Below, one piece after another: positions 47,201-62,047 of a DNA stretch of 64,000 nt. Made by a program: the position numbers and the translations under genes. A model generated the notes under the pieces. That model was not told the DNA's origin. It made no database searches and was given only the letters and a program-made list of their open reading frames with translations. Source of the stretch: Ceratopteris richardii (lineage: Eukaryota > Streptophyta > Polypodiopsida > Polypodiales > Pteridaceae); contig CM035438.1 in NCBI GenBank assembly GCA_020310875.1, positions 101,147,639-101,211,638 of the forward strand, read 5' to 3'. The number at the start of each line of letters is the position of its first letter. Position 1 is the first letter of the stretch.

Positions 47201-48180
47201 TGCATTTAATGTTGCTTGATCAAAAGCTATATTTTTAATACTAGCACATGCATAAGTTTATTCACTTGATAACTCAGGTTTTGAACTTTCTTCAACATTA
47301 TTACTTGAACCTCTCTTCTTCGCATTAAAAATCCTCTTTCTGCATTTTGTTTTATGATGAATTGATTTTTTGCAATAATGGCATATATCTTTGGTTTGGA
47401 TGTCGATGAAGTAGACTTTTGCTTAGGTGTGGTAGAAGAGTCGAAGTAGATGTAGAGGAAGACTTTGAACTAGATAATTTACCTTCCTTCTTATTTTGTT
47501 GAGTCTTCTTCTCCTTCTTGAAAGTCTCCTTCTTCTTCTTGCCTTTGGATGATAATAGCATGGTTTCATCATTCTTTTCCATACTCTTCTGTTGATCTTT
47601 ATCTTGAAGTAACAGGAGCTTCAACTCTTCAAATGTAATTTTCTATATCTTGGGGAGAGAGAGAAGTAATAAAAGAACGATAATATGGATGGAAGGGAAT
47701 TGATAAGAATGTTCACCATCTCTTCATCAGATATGCGAACATTCAGAAGTTGATCACGAATGTTCTTAAGTTTTAGAATATGAGATTGAACTGACTCACC
47801 AACTTTCATCCTTGTGTTGATCAATTGTCTTCTCAAACAAGCTTTCCTTGCAAAATTTCTGAGCTGATAGAGATTCTCCAACTCCAATCAGTGCAAGAGA
47901 ATATGTGAAAATGTGAAGTGAATGAACTGTTTATACCAATCTAGCAGCAAACCCTAACTGAAATTAGGTCTTCTCTAATGATGAGCAGCAGCAATATCTT
48001 CTCCACTTGTTGAAGTGATAGATATGAATCTGATACAGCAGCAACACATGCAGAAAATCTGAAAATAAAAGCTAATACTCACAAAAGTCAGCACGGCACA
48101 CTTTGAGTGTGAAGAAGACAATGGCAGCCACTAAGAGGACTTCAAATCTGCATATATGTCCCCAAAATCTGCTCCACAAC
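44260..48180 (-). mobile_element. Ty1/copia element relic
   Basis: Minus-strand order is: gag (about 47.9-47.6 kb, VGESVQSHILKLKNIRDQL), Lys/Ser-rich linker and zinc-knuckle area (47.6-47.35 kb), pre-integrase region (46.97-46.7 kb, MKSWHARFGYINYTSLKHL), integrase (46.7-46.4 kb), RT (about 46.4-45.5 kb) and RNase H (45.2-44.83 kb). A purine run (GTTGAGGGGGCG) then precedes TGTCAGAATGCC at 44833, the likely 3' LTR start. About 90 bp near 44.27-44.35 kb (GAGTGTGAAGAAGACAA..G) recurs at 48.09-48.17 kb, marking LTR remnants. Broken in many places. Confidence 0.8.
46021..46141. repeat. About 61-bp tandem duplication within the copia relic
   Basis: TGTATATAAACATCTTCATG...GCCTTGCTATCT(G/A)ATTGGTA occurs twice head to tail with one difference, so it arose recently and after the element decayed. 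Confidence 0.9.
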
Positions 48181-48660
48181 TGGATCTAAACCATGCTTGC
48201 TGTCATGGTCTCCTTCATCAATAGAATGAAGGTACATACAACCAAAGTTTTCAGTGGTCATGCCATAACCATCTTCAGTGTTCATGCCATAACACGTGGC
48301 TCATCTGTAAGGGTACCCACTACTACATCAATGATTGGTATAATCGTAAAAATAATGTAATTGCCTATACCTCTCCAATCTGGGGTCTGAAAAATATATT
48401 TGAAAAGCTCTTGAAGAGTCAAAATATACAAAAGGAGAGTCCTTAGGGCATTTATTCCCAACATAAAGTCCTTTGTAAAGTGAGTTTTTGAAAGGGACGT
48501 TTTATTTCAAGTGATTTTTAGATGTCTAGTGATTCCCCTTGCCCCCCAAAACCAAAAAAGGGAATGCCTATACATGCCTTATATTCAAGCTGAAGAATAC
48601 AAGAAAAAATATGTATCTAGCTCTTGATGAGAGCTATCATCTACAAAGGAATAAATGTAT
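48181..48660. other. Non-coding stretch
   Basis: Short unique-looking sequence between the copia LTR remnant and the GA array. A CATGCCATAACC-like word is repeated near 48.26-48.29 kb. No gene was seen. Confidence 0.4.
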
Positions 48661-50100
<1,440 letters not shown>

Positions 50101-50105
50101 GTGGG

Positions 50106-50574
<469 letters not shown>

Positions 50575-50580
<6 letters not shown>

Positions 50581-52054
50581 GACAAAAGCCATATACAAGT
50601 GTAGTAACCCTGTGTAGAAGATGAAATGAAATAAAAAGTAAATCGCTACACAAAGCTGTATAGGGCTGGAAGAGGCTGGGGAGACGTGGCTCTGACTCTG
50701 CAGATAGTGGCCACCTAATACATGGGGGATCCATAATGTGAGTAAAAACACCCTAGCTACTGGTGATGGGTGGAGGTGGGTGTAGTATGTGGTACATCGG
50801 TGGTAGTCTGAGTGCCTCCTGAAGGAAGACAACCAAGGGGGTGGTGGTACGCCTATGCTCCATCATGTGGTCGTAGGCTCTCCTGATGCGTGAGATATCC
50901 TCTTGATATAGTCGTGGTCGACGATATCTGCCCATGCGTGGTCGGCGCCGTGCTCTCTGTGCTGCTGCCTGGTGGAGCGTGAGCCCTATAGATGGACCTC
51001 TTTGATGTAGCTCAGCTCGGTGAAAGAACTGGGTAATGGTCTGCTGGGTACTCACCCGTGGCTGATGTGTGGGCTGTAGTGACCGCTCTCGCCTCTCGTA
51101 TGCTGCTGTGAGAAAGCGTCCCAAGCGTCGCTGGTCTCCCATAGTCATGCACAACTGGAGTGACTCCTCTATCTGGAATTGTGCTCGTAGGTCTAAGTAT
51201 GCTGGGCATCTGATAAGAAAATGCTCCTCACTCTCTACCTCTGTCTCGCATACTGGGCACCACCTCTCCTCACGGGAGACTCCCTTGGACCGACCCCTCT
51301 CAATCTCGAGCAGATGTGATGAAATCCGGAGCTTCCCAATGACGACTCAAAGGTGGTGAGGTAGGTATGTTTGCATGTATCTCGGAATCTCGATGAAACC
51401 CTGGTCTGATATATGTAGGAAATGCTCACGGTAATAGAGCATTTTCGGTGGCAATGTATACCTAGGGCTCACCCATGTCCTCTGTATGTATGTATGCCAT
51501 ACCTCTTGACGAATGACCCTATTCCTCTCTTGATGAGAGAGCGAGTAGGTAGGTGCATGTGAGTCGTACTGTAGTGGTGGTAGCTTGTCTATGTCAAAGC
51601 CATTGTGGGCCAACCAGTCTCGTGTCTGTGCATACCATGAGGAGGTGTCGCCTGCTAATGCCATATCACGTGATGCCTGGAAAGCACGATAGGCAATGCG
51701 CTCTGTATCCATGCTCCAGAGTCTGTGTAATAGGCATACTGTCTGGAATAGTGCCTCAACTAGCATCGGTGGTGCAGCGAGCTCTGCTCTAATGATATCA
51801 TGTGGTACGAAAGGCTTGCTACGGATAAGTTTGGCAATCATGAGGATCTGTGGCCTCTCTAATGCTGTCCATACTGATGTAGCTAAGCTTGGTCCCCATA
51901 TGGCTGCCCCATACACGAGTGCTTGCGTAACCAAAGTGTCGAAGAGCCACCCCTTTGTACGGGGCTCCTGAAAATATGCCTGGTGGCACTGTCTCTCCAT
52001 CAAAGCCAGTGCTGCATACCCACGTGTGATGCGATCACGGGCTGCCTGAGACAT
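50575..52054 (-). mobile_element. LINE 3' end (5'-truncated non-LTR retrotransposon)
   Basis: The minus strand encodes the end of a LINE ORF2. The post-RT region (52.05-51.35 kb) contains ALVYGAAIWGPSLATSVW. The C-terminal zinc-knuckle-like domain (about 51.33-51.22 kb) contains CPVCETEVESEEHFLIRCPA, a CX2C...HX4C motif typical of plant LINEs. A His/Arg-rich tail runs to about 50.75 kb, and the 3' UTR follows to about 50.58 kb. The post-RT frame and the zinc-domain frame differ, so at least one frameshift lies near 51.35-51.43 kb. The RT catalytic domain and endonuclease are missing, as in a usual 5' truncation. The junction with the next Ty3 element is at about 52.055 kb. Confidence 0.85.
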
Positions 52055-52059
52055 ACAGA

Positions 52060-55000
52060 AGACCCCAGATGCTTATCGATTGGAAGATTCGCTTGCCTTG
52101 CTAGCCGACCTAGTCGAGCGACAAATGTTACGAACCAACCAACCAAACCCTCAACCAAGTCCACACCTAACCTCTCAATCGTGACTCTATCGCCATCAAC
52201 CGATGGATGGACACAATGGAAAACTACCTCCAAATCCTTCGGGTTGGCCGCAACAATTGGATGCGTATCATGGGCCAGTTCTTTCAAGATGAAGCATCGG
52301 CTTGGTACATGGTCGAGCGCAAGAAGCAGGTATGGACCACCTGGGATCAGTTCAAGTCCGCCCTCACTGACTACTTCGTACCTCGCAATGAGACCTTCCA
52401 GTCTGGGATGAGTGGCGCAACCTTCGCCAAGACAAGTGCATCGGATCCTATGTCTCTCAATACCTCAATCTAATGCTCTGCATCTCAAACATGTTAGATG
52501 GGGACCAGCTACACGGATTCCTGTATGGATGCTCCCCATAGCAAAGAATTTGAGAAACAAAACCTTCCAACATGGGAGGATGTCGCATGCATAGCCGAAT
52601 GGCTAAAGGATGCATACTCCAACGAACAGGCGAAAGCCACCGACCAAGGACAAGCCAATAGAAGAGAAACCAACACCTCCACAAACCAAGTCAATCTCAA
52701 CAAAAATTGAGCGAGAATCAACGAGGCCAAGGTCTACGTGCCCTCCCCACGCCACTCGAAACAGGCTCAAATTCTTGGAATAGATTTAACCAGGCCCGTC
52801 GAGATCCACAACTCGTATGTCGTCACTGCCAAGTCAATCATCCTACAGAGAAATGCTGGAAATGCTGGAAATGCCAAAAAGACGCGAGAGTGCAATTGAC
52901 GCGGGGACCGTCGGGTGAGGAAGCTTCCACTTTCCGACCAAGGATCACAGAGGTTTACAGTGGAGACTCCGATTCCTGCACATCATACAGAGAAAAGTCC
53001 ATCAAGCTGAAGGCCAAGTGCAACCCAATTTCCTTACCTGTGGTTCACCAAGTCTTCATCATGTCGAAGATCTGAGGGGAAAGGATTCCAGTCATGCTCG
53101 ATAAGGGAGCTACACACAACTTCATGACACTTGAATGCTCTCGACACCTAGGCCTCAAGTTAAGCAAACATCTCAGAATGTCTTCCGTCTTTGCCCAAGG
53201 TCAAGATAGCCACGTATGCCATGCAAAGGGTATCCCCATTCTACTCAGCCAATGGTTCAGCCACTTGGATTTTTGCATCATCCCCATGGAATAATTCGAA
53301 GTCAGACTTGGGCTCTCTTTCATGGATCAACACATGATCTTTGGCAGAGGCATGGATAAAGTGCTCGTGGATCAGAATGGGCAAGCCCTCGTGGTGGACT
53401 GTCACATAGTGCATGCCCCTAGAGATGACCCCCCACGAGAACGCGAACATAGATGCCATTGGCACAAGTCTCAGAGAGAACCTGACTCCCAAGCGTGGAA
53501 TTCGACATCGAAATCATCCATAAGCGAGGGAAGCAAAACATTATGCCAGACGCCTTAAGCAAAAGGCATGAAGTTCAAGCAATGGCAACGATCTCATCAG
53601 ACCTAAGGAGTCGGATCAGGTCTATTTAGGAGCTCGACCCTCGAGTCAAGGAGCTCATTCAAGAGGTTCAAAACAACATGCAGTCAGGCCGATACAGAAT
53701 CAAAGATGGCATGCCTTATCGAAAAGCCTGAGTTTATGTTGACTTCGAAATACGCAAAGAATCGCTATGGGAGGCACATGATTGCAAAGTGGCAGGACAC
53801 GGAGGTCCAAATTGAAGCTACAAGCTTCCACATAGGCACTTTTATTGGCCCTAAATGAAGGCACAAGTCCTCGAATATGTGGAAACCTGTGTGACATGCC
53901 AACTAGTGCGTCAAGACCGAATCAAGCCGGCAGGCCTCCTCAACCACTATAAGTTCCGAATAGGCCCTGTCACATGATCAACATGGACTTCATAACCGAC
54001 CTTCCGCCATCCCACAGACACACCATCATCTTCGTGGTAGTAGATTACTTCACCAAACATGCTCACTTCATTCCGACGAAGCCCCCTTTGAATGCAGACA
54101 ATGGCCCAACTGTTCTTTACACATAGTCAAATACCATATCCTACCTTTGGCCATAGTTTGAGATTGCGATGGATGCTTCCTGAGTTGGTTATGGACCAAA
54201 CTCTTTTGACTAATGGGCACTCAACTCAGATTTTCCTCAACTTACCACCCACAAACCGATGGACAAACCAAGTGGCTTAATCAAATGATTGAAGATTATC
54301 TGCACAACTATGTACAAATGGACCAAAGAGATTGGGCCAAACACTTGGACATTCTCGAATTTCACTACAATGCCTCGATTCATTCAAGCACAAAGATGTC
54401 CCTGTTCGAGTTAACAATCGGCAAAGAAGTCATAACCTTGCTCGCACTTACTCAAGACTCCACGCTATCAGCAAACGACCCGGACTGCGAAGCTTCCTTG
54501 GACCAATGGAAGATGAAGCTAGAAGAGGCAAAGTCCAACCAACAAAGAAGCAAGGAGCGAATGGCTAAGTATGCGAACCAAAAGCGAAGACCGAGAGAAG
54601 ATTTCAAGGCCGGGGACTTAGTTCTTGTAAGTTCACGCAACATCACACTTCCCCGTAATTTCACACACAAGTTCAATCATCGATACTATGGCCCATATAA
54701 AGTAGCAAAGCAGATCAACGCGGTCACGTATCAGCTAGACCTTCTCGACGTCCAACTTCACAACACATTCCATGTGAGCTTGCTCAAGTGGTTCAAGCCA
54801 GACACCAAGTATGGACGCGAAGTTCCAGTGCTGCAGGATGGCGAGAACTAGTTCAAATCGGAGGCCATTCTACAAGAGTGTCATGGACACGAAGGCCCCG
54901 AGTTCCTCATCAAATGGCACGGTCGTCCCCTCGTGGATGCGGATTGGATCTCGGCCAACACATTTGGTTCGGACCATCCCCTTGTTCGCAAATTCTATCG

Positions 55001-55150
55001 CACACCTTAGGCTAGCTATGGACCTTTAGCCCATTGTAATATTCCCCAAAAATTTTCTATCACACTAAGTTGTATCAACCCAAAATTTTGTAAGTCAGAA
55101 CTTGCTTGTTGAGGACAACAAGCTCTTCAAGTCGGGGGAGGATATCACAG
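52060..55150 (+). mobile_element. Ty3/gypsy chromovirus-type relic
   Basis: Plus-strand parts are: gag (52.1-52.5 kb, with WMRIMGQFFQDEASAWYM), zinc knuckle (about 52.82 kb, CRHCQVNHPTEKC, CX2CX3HX4C), protease-like segment (about 53.09-53.3 kb, DKGATHNFMTLECSRHLGL), end of RNase H (about 53.5 kb), and integrase (53.8-54.75 kb, including YHPQTDGQTKWLNQMIEDYL and FHVSLLKWF). A chromodomain-like tail follows (54.87-54.97 kb, EFLIKWHGRPLVDADWI). A purine tract AAGTCGGGGGAGGAT at about 55.14 kb marks the 3' LTR start. RT is not recognisable. Broken in many places; the left end abuts the LINE. Confidence 0.85.
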
Positions 55151-55600
55151 CTCTTGTTTTTCTATCCATGACATTTCAGTGTCGGGAAGGTTTACCCTGT
55201 GGTGTGCAACTATAAGGGGAAGTGGTTCACCTGGATGCCACCTCCCCAGCCAAGCTCTCTTTGCCATCCCATTGTAATCGTTTTATGAAAGCAATTCAAA
55301 AAGTTTCTTGGCAAACATCTTGGCATTTTGTGTTCTTGTGTTCTTGCGCACGCCTTGGGTCCCCTTTTGGGCCTTAGGCCCCATTTCGGGCCTTGGGTGT
55401 TTGGGGCGGTCCAGGACATCTCCCCACCCACCCCCCCCTCTCTTTTCCCCCCTTTTCCCCCTTCCCCTTTCACAACATAAAAAAAGTAGACAAAGCAAAA
55501 AGAGAGGTGTACATGCATGTATTTGGAAATTGAATTGTAGTTGGTTAGATGACTCGTGGCCAAATTCTCCCCTTAATTGGTGGTCCTAATTGGCTTTTAA
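55150..55600 (+). mobile_element. Probable 3' LTR remnant of the chromovirus relic
   Basis: Sequence after the purine tract (starting ATCACAGCTCTTG) has typical LTR placement. The outer end is not defined because no 5' LTR is present for comparison. A C-rich run (CCCACCCACCCCCCCCT) occurs at about 55.42 kb. Confidence 0.45.
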
Positions 55601-58600
55601 ACTTGTCAAGTTTCGCTCCATTAAAAGCTTGGGTGAATATATCGACTATTTGATCCTTGGTTCCAATCTAGTGTGCCTACACATCTGTTGTAAGCAGTTG
55701 CTATTCATACTGTCATGAAAACATGAGTTGTCTTTGTTTTTGGCTTCAAGTAATGCATGAGCTTTCTATGCCATGTTAGCTAGTGGATCACTTGAGCTAA
55801 GCTTTTATATTCAGCTTCAGGTGAGGCTAAAGCAACAATAGGATGCTTCTTTGAACACCAAGACACTACTTTGTTCCATGTTAGATTGCATAGCCACTTA
55901 TGCTTCTATCTTCCTTGGATCCAGCCTGATATGCATCCATAAATGTGTTGACATCTCACTCATCTCTAGCATCATCTTAGCTGCATGAAGATGCTTCACC
56001 TTGTGATGGTTGCGAAAAAAATTGATTCAACAATGGATCTTTATAATTCAATATCCTCGATGTCTTCTACATCCTTTACATTCATCTTTATTGTATTGCT
56101 AATTGGCTTGCAATTCTTCATACCATACTTTATCATATATGCATTTTCTGTATATAACCTACATGCTTCGGAGATTGGAGTAGATAACTTCAATACCTAA
56201 AAAAATACTCGAGATCATTGTTTTGAGATCTTGGATGTGTGTCCAATCCTCCCCTCAGCTCCTTAATGCTTCTCTGATCATTAGTTGTGATTATGAGATC
56301 AGCTACACATACATATAATAGATAGATAGATTATCTTCATACTTTGTGAATAATGGTGGATTTACATTGTTTGGATGGACTCTACACTTGATTAAGTAAC
56401 AATCAGCTTATGGTTTCAAGCTTTTGGAGCTGATTTCATAGTGTTTTCTTCAACCTACAGATATTCTTAGGGTACTTAGGGTCTTTAAACCCTATGTGGA
56501 TTTACATTGTTTGGATGGCATCGATCGAGTAGCTTGTGATTTCAAGCTTTTGGAACTCACTTCATAGGGTTTTCTTCAATGTATGGATATTCTTAGGGTA
56601 CTTAAGTCTTAAAGACCATGGAGTTTGTACCATATACACTTTCTCTTTAAGATCTTCATTTAGGAAAGCATTCTTGATGTCAAGTTGATACATATTCTAT
56701 CCTTTGCTAGCTGCAACTTGCAATGACAATTAGGGTTCTCAGAGTTTCCATCTTAGCGATTGGAGTTAAGGTTTCCTTATAATTTATGCCATAGGTTTGA
56801 GTGAATCCCTTGGGAGCTAACTTTGATCTATGTCTTGAAATGCTCCCATCTCCATTTCTTCCTACTTCTCTCCAAACACTTTCATTGCTTCCTTCCACTC
56901 ACTATGCTTACTAGCTTCTTCATAAGTAGTAGGCTCTTCTACTTCAACCACTTTGTTCATGTAGATATAATGAGTCACCATAAAAGAATAATATGTAAGC
57001 CTATCCACAAGGTATCTGACTTATGAAGAGCTTCTTGTTGGTTCATATGATTTGTGTTGCTCTCTTCTCCTTTGGATCCTTGAGGTAGCTCTCTTAATAT
57101 ATTTTTCTTACATGACTTTATCTTCATCCTCTATCCTAAATTCTCATACTTTTACCTTCCCATTGACATTTGATCTCACCCCTTCAGTATGGGGAGATCT
57201 TCTTAACCATCCACTCCATAGTGTTGTATAAGTTTCATCATTGTTGCTTTTGATCCACTTAGCCTTGTACTTGAAAGTCCTTGATGTTGCTCAATTGTGC
57301 CATGGATCTATTCATTATAATGCAAATCACTTTGATTTCCATACCAAGGTAGTAATTCATTAAACCTATCATCCATTGATGCTCGTAGCTCTCTCCTCTT
57401 GGGATTAGAACATGTGTAAACTTTCTCATGATTACAATTTCCAATGCATATATGTTTTTTTTTTCCATCAATTTTAGATAATAATCTCACTAGGTACATG
57501 TACACATGTGTATCCCAATACCTTAAGATGAAATAACTTTGGTTTTAGCACCATATGAAACCACATAAGGTGTGGAAGAGTATAGGCCAACCATGGGTGC
57601 TCTATTCATCAAGTAGACTTGTATTGTTTGCTTATTGCCAATAGATTCTTGACGTTTCATTTCATTGAGGGATCTAGCTATCATTGCAATGTACTTGTCC
57701 TTTCTCACAACAACTCCATATTGTTGAAGGCTATACTTGCATGGTACCTCTTCTGATGTCTTTCTTTCTCTCCCCCTCCATATGCCTTAAGTTTCTTGAT
57801 ATACCTTCTCATTTGCTTCTCAAACAATGTTTTGAACTTCTTGAATTGTTCAAACACTTTTTTGTTATGTCTTATGAAAAACATAGAAACCATTCTATTA
57901 TGGTCGACAATAAAGAACAAAAAAAACATATTTCCATATAGTGATGTTTGTTTGATAGGATCCCATTCTTACGTATGTATTAGGCATAACAATCCTTGAG
58001 CCATATATCTAGTTTTCTTGAAGGGGTTTTGTGCTAGAAGTCCACATGTGCTGTCTTCTTATCTTCAAGTGAATAGTCAATGTGAGTATTAGATTGACTT
58101 ACTTGCAATATGAATAGCCATCCTTTATTTTCTTGTGCAATAAGCTTATAACCCTTTCTAATGTTTTAAACAAACAATTCCCCTTTGTTGAATTTTCATG
58201 GTAGTCTCTTTATACCATTTGTCCCATTGACATTTAATTTTTAGTGATGGTTGATACATGCAAAGTATCCTTTAGGAAACTTCCTTGTTTTGCTCCTAAA
58301 ATCACATCTTCAATGTGATGAATGTTTGTGATATATCATTCTCTTTCTGTGTATGATCCTTTGAAGTAGATCTTTACAATTTTGAGAACCAATTTGTGGT
58401 TTGAGCTACCACTAACAATGTATCATGTAGTATATTTGCTAGCTCCATCTTGCATATGCATTATCAAAAGATGATTGACTTGCGTGTTTGCATAGCTTCC
58501 ATTTCTCTTGTAGTTTCTCCTTGATCCATAATTGTATCTTTTATTTCTTTGATCACCATGATTTTGATATTAGTCTCTAGCATAGTGGCCTTCCTTGCCA

Positions 58601-58640
58601 CATGTGAAGCACACATCTCCATTTTGATCTCTATCTTGTT
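55600..58640 (-). mobile_element. Ty1/copia element relic
   Basis: The minus strand holds a gag zinc knuckle at about 58.6 kb (CFTCGKEGHYARD, CX2CX4H...). The integrase core is at about 57.93-57.7 kb (FFIRHNKKVFEQFKKFKTLF) with the following segment at 57.7-57.5 kb (VYLMNRAPMVGLYSSTPY). RT remnants lie at about 56.9-56.7 kb (KGFTQTYGINYKETLTPIAK), with RT/RNase H traces to 55.6 kb. LTRs were not identified. Heavily decayed with many breaks; it also carries an internal tandem duplication. Confidence 0.8.
56340..56612. repeat. About 140-bp tandem duplication within the copia relic
   Basis: GTGGATTTACATTGTTTGGATGG through GATATTCTTAGGGTACTTA is repeated (starting at about 56348 and 56498) with moderate divergence. 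Confidence 0.85.
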
Positions 58641-59215
58641 AATTGGATCTACTTGTTCTTTGTCATCGATGTCTCCCTGTAGATGGTGAATTTTTGTTTG
58701 GGTACAAGGAATGCAATTGCACTAATCATGGAGTATGGGCTAAAAATTAAGATTCACTTGAAATAACAAGTGAGAACACATAGAAATAAACCATTCTATT
58801 ATGTAGAGGAGTTACACATTGTGCTCTTCCCTTATGATTCAAGGGTACCCTTTGGATAGCACCAAATAGCATGGGCTTCTTGAAGTAGGGCAAGAGTACA
58901 AGGATGTAGTCTCTTAGCTAAGTATTCTTGAATCTCAATTGTGGCTAGGTTCCTCAATTTTTGTCGCTCTAACATGTCTCCATGCTACCTTGGAACTGTG
59001 AAGAACTCCTTCAACAGAGGGTAAGAGATTACAAGATTTTGTTACAAGAGTAATCAAATTAAGGCAAGGAAACAATTATCTAGGCCTAGACAATCATAAT
59101 TGTCAAGGTAAGAAGGTACCATAATTTGTCAGGTAGTGCTCGATGATTAAGGGCGTGTAGGCCTTGACTACGACTACCTTGTCCTCTTAGAATCTTCTAG
59201 GTGCTTGCCCTGTCA
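58640..59215. other. Non-coding stretch
   Basis: Decayed DNA upstream of the copia gag remnant. No gene or clear repeat was recognised. Confidence 0.4.
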
Positions 59216-59224
59216 GAGCTTGCT

Positions 59225-59400
59225 AGCCGCCTTGGTGCCCAAGGAGGTTGGCACCCAAGGAGGTTGATTGAGTTGTGAAGCCCAAGGAAGTGAGGCGAGT
59301 CCTTGCGCCCAAGGAAGTTGGGTGAGTCTGGGTGCCCAAGGAAGTTGGGTGAGTCTGGGTGCCCAAGGAAGTTGGGTGCACCCAAGAAAGTTGGGCGAGT
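59225..59400. repeat. 27-bp minisatellite
   Basis: CCCAAGGAAGTTGGGTGAGTCTGGGTG-type units start at about 59254, 59281, 59308, 59335 and 59362 (exact 27-bp spacing), with shorter partial units at each end. Both strands are open, giving Pro/Leu/Gly repeats that are not evidence of a gene. Confidence 0.9.
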
Positions 59401-59749
59401 CCAACAATATGCCTTGTGTCTTTTCAATGGTGTTTTGTTTCTTGTTCCTTAGCTTAATACTTTTTTTTTTACTCTACATATTGCTTGCCACTCTTGTCTC
59501 TCCATCTCGGAGAGAGATATACATGTAGAGAGGTACACATACATGCAATAAAATGAATGTCTACAAAGATTCATTGCAAATATATACAATAGAAGATTGT
59601 GGCTAAATGATGATATGCTTATAAAAGGAGATACATAGATAAACTAAGACACTTTGCCAAAAATGAATCTAGAACACTACTTTGAAATAAAACATTTCCA
59701 AACTTTGGTTGGTAATTGGTTCCTTTCTTGGTTGGTGACAGACTTCTTC

Positions 59750-61050
59750 TTCCTCCTCCACTGGATCCTCCGAAATCAGAGATTTAAATAAGCATTTGGC
59801 TGACATTTTAATGTGCTAGTTTTTGCTTTAAGTTCTTCAATCTATACTTTGGAAGCCTACAGTTAGTCTTCAAGGTTTTTGGTTTTTTCCTCTGCAGTAT
59901 CTGTTGCTTCCTTGTGTCTTGAAAAATCTTTGATTATAAATTCATTTCTTTAGTAACTAGGCATACTTGTAGGAAATCCATGGGAAATGATTCTAATGTG
60001 GTTCCATAGTGGAAATTCCATATCAATGAGTGACTATCTATGTTCACTTATTCTGTTTGGAATTTCTTGGGACATATATGTGGCAATCTCCATCTCAGAT
60101 TTGCCTTGAAGGTGAGGTATAATAGTAGCCACACATTCTTTCCCATCTTTGTTCAACTGGTAACAATGAAGTCTTCAAGATTAGTCAAATATGGCATGAT
60201 TATATGATAAGTCAAGACACCAAGATATACTTTTGTCTGAGTGGATGCAAAATTCATGTCGGGTATCACCGTCATGTGAGTGGGAGGAGTGTGCATTTGT
60301 GAGGTATATTGCATTATAGCCTGAAGGGGATCATGTTGGACGTTTATGGTAGAAGAAGGTGGGTTAGAGTGTGGATGTGATCTCCTATGCAAGTTAAGTG
60401 TTGCGGATTGGGTTTCTGTGGTGTGTGTGGTGATGTTAATGGGTATATGAGAAGTGATTTGTGTTTTGGTCACAAGTGTTGTATTATTGGCAATGGGGGC
60501 TATTGGTGTGGGTTTAGATGTCAAGGAAGTAAGATGTTTTTGACCATTTATGTGAGTATTTTAGGGACGTGTGTGATATGGGCATAAGTAAGGTGACACA
60601 AATGGGTCGAGGAGAAGATCGTTGTGTTAAGCGGGGACATTGGGGGGGATGTAACATGGGGTGTTTTTCATGACTTCTTTGTGGTCATCTTTTGAATCAA
60701 GTGCCTTCAAAAAGTCACCCCTCAATCTTGGTGAGGAATCTCTTGAGGGTTGCCCAATCATCCAAGGCAAATGACTTTCCAAGGAGGCCCTTTCCATATG
60801 TGGTCAAGGTAGCGAATCAGTACAATATATAAAAAAGGGTCCCCCTAAAAAATTGAGAGATGTAATTCAGTCATGAAGATATTAAGTATGTGGCCTTGCC
60901 CTCTTACTTTTCACCCTTGAAGGAATGCCCATAGAATAATTTGTGTAGGGTGAGGAGTCTTATTGGGAAATATGTTTTATAGTTGATGAGGGAAAAAGTG
61001 GAAATTTGAACCGTGAGAATCGTCAATAGAGAATCGTGAGAATGAACCGT
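59750..61050 (-). pseudogene. Decayed coding region of unknown family
   Basis: The minus strand reads in order: a domain with LFYILYWFATLTTYGKGLLG and SFALDDWATLKRFL (about 61.0-60.7 kb), a Pro-rich linker, and a Thr-rich stretch (60.52-60.3 kb, NITTHTTETQ). A short domain (60.3-60.0 kb, QTKVYLGVLTYHIIMPYL and KSEMEIATYMSQEIPNRI) and a coiled-coil-like end (about 59.9-59.8 kb, EEKTKNLED and ASKVQIEELKAKTSTLK) follow. Several stops and frame changes are evident. No RT, integrase or transposase motif was seen. The order of domain, Pro/Thr linker and coiled coil recalls the 4.87-7.31 kb frame, but I see no clear sequence identity. Confidence 0.4.
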
Positions 61051-61099
61051 CAGAATCGTCAATAGAGGAAGGTCACGATTTGAGAATGAAGGAAGTCAC

Positions 61100-62040
61100 C
61101 TCTACTTCTTGGGTGAGTCAATAGTTACATTATTATCTGACATCTTTTTGATCAAGTGCCCCAACAAATTTCCACTTGTATCTTTATCTTTTATTAGCCA
61201 TGTGTTGATTGCCACTTGGAGTAGCTTATAGGATGAGCATGATGATCATAATTTGTCTTGATGGTTATTTTCTTTAGGGACTGTCACTTGTTGAGCGAGG
61301 GGCTTCACAAGTGGTTATTTTATTAGCCATGTACTGATTCCCACTTGCATAGGGAGAGTGGTGGATGCAGAGGTGTTTTGGTTGAATTCCGAGAAGCTAG
61401 ACACAACATGAGTTTAAGGTGTCTTCTGAGAGGCGGTGGCCTAGATAGACTAGGTGGAGATGGTGTCGATTGAGAATTGAGTTTATGCAAAATAGATGAC
61501 TCTGATATACTATGTGGCCTAATTGTAGTGGTATCTCAAGGTACCTCAAGAGGTTTCTTCAAAGGTCATTCAAATGCTTCCTATTTTGAATAGAGGTGGC
61601 TTAATCAACCACACCCTTTCATCATGGGCGAGTGACCTCATGATGAGAGTCATGACTTCAAGTGGATCACCCCATCTTGGAGTGTGAGTGGCAAGGCATA
61701 CTCCTTCATTAGTCACCCTCATACTATGGGCGACGACTCTAAGTGGGTCGCCCCATCTTGGAGGGCAAGTGGCAAGTGAAGGTTAGACAAGGCATATTGG
61801 AAATAATGAATGAGTGGGCGAGTGAAGGAGGAGGGCATGAAATGAAATGGGTTGCTTGATCTTGGAGGCTGAGTTATTGGGAGAGTGGACAAACGGTGTA
61901 TAGGATTAGAGAAGGTGAATGAGTAGTGGAGACATGGGGAGTATCGAGCAATATTTGAGATTTTGTTTGGAATGGTGTGTTGAAGAGGGATTTAGAGGTT
62001 TCCTAGTTTATTTGGGTGAGTGTCTTATATATTTGACTTT
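61100..62040. other. Non-coding, repeat-prone stretch
   Basis: Repeated words such as CATCTTGGAG(T/G)G(T/C)GAGTGGCAAG and ATGGGCGAGTGAC recur between 61.6 and 61.8 kb, with AATCGT(G/C)A(A/G)AAT repeats near 61.02-61.07 kb. No gene was seen. Confidence 0.5.
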
Positions 62041-62047
62041 GGAACAA

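Noticed and set aside
59197-59528. Pro/Leu/Gly repeat proteins on both strands
   Set aside because: Translations of the 27-bp minisatellite; period divisible by three keeps frames open without selection.
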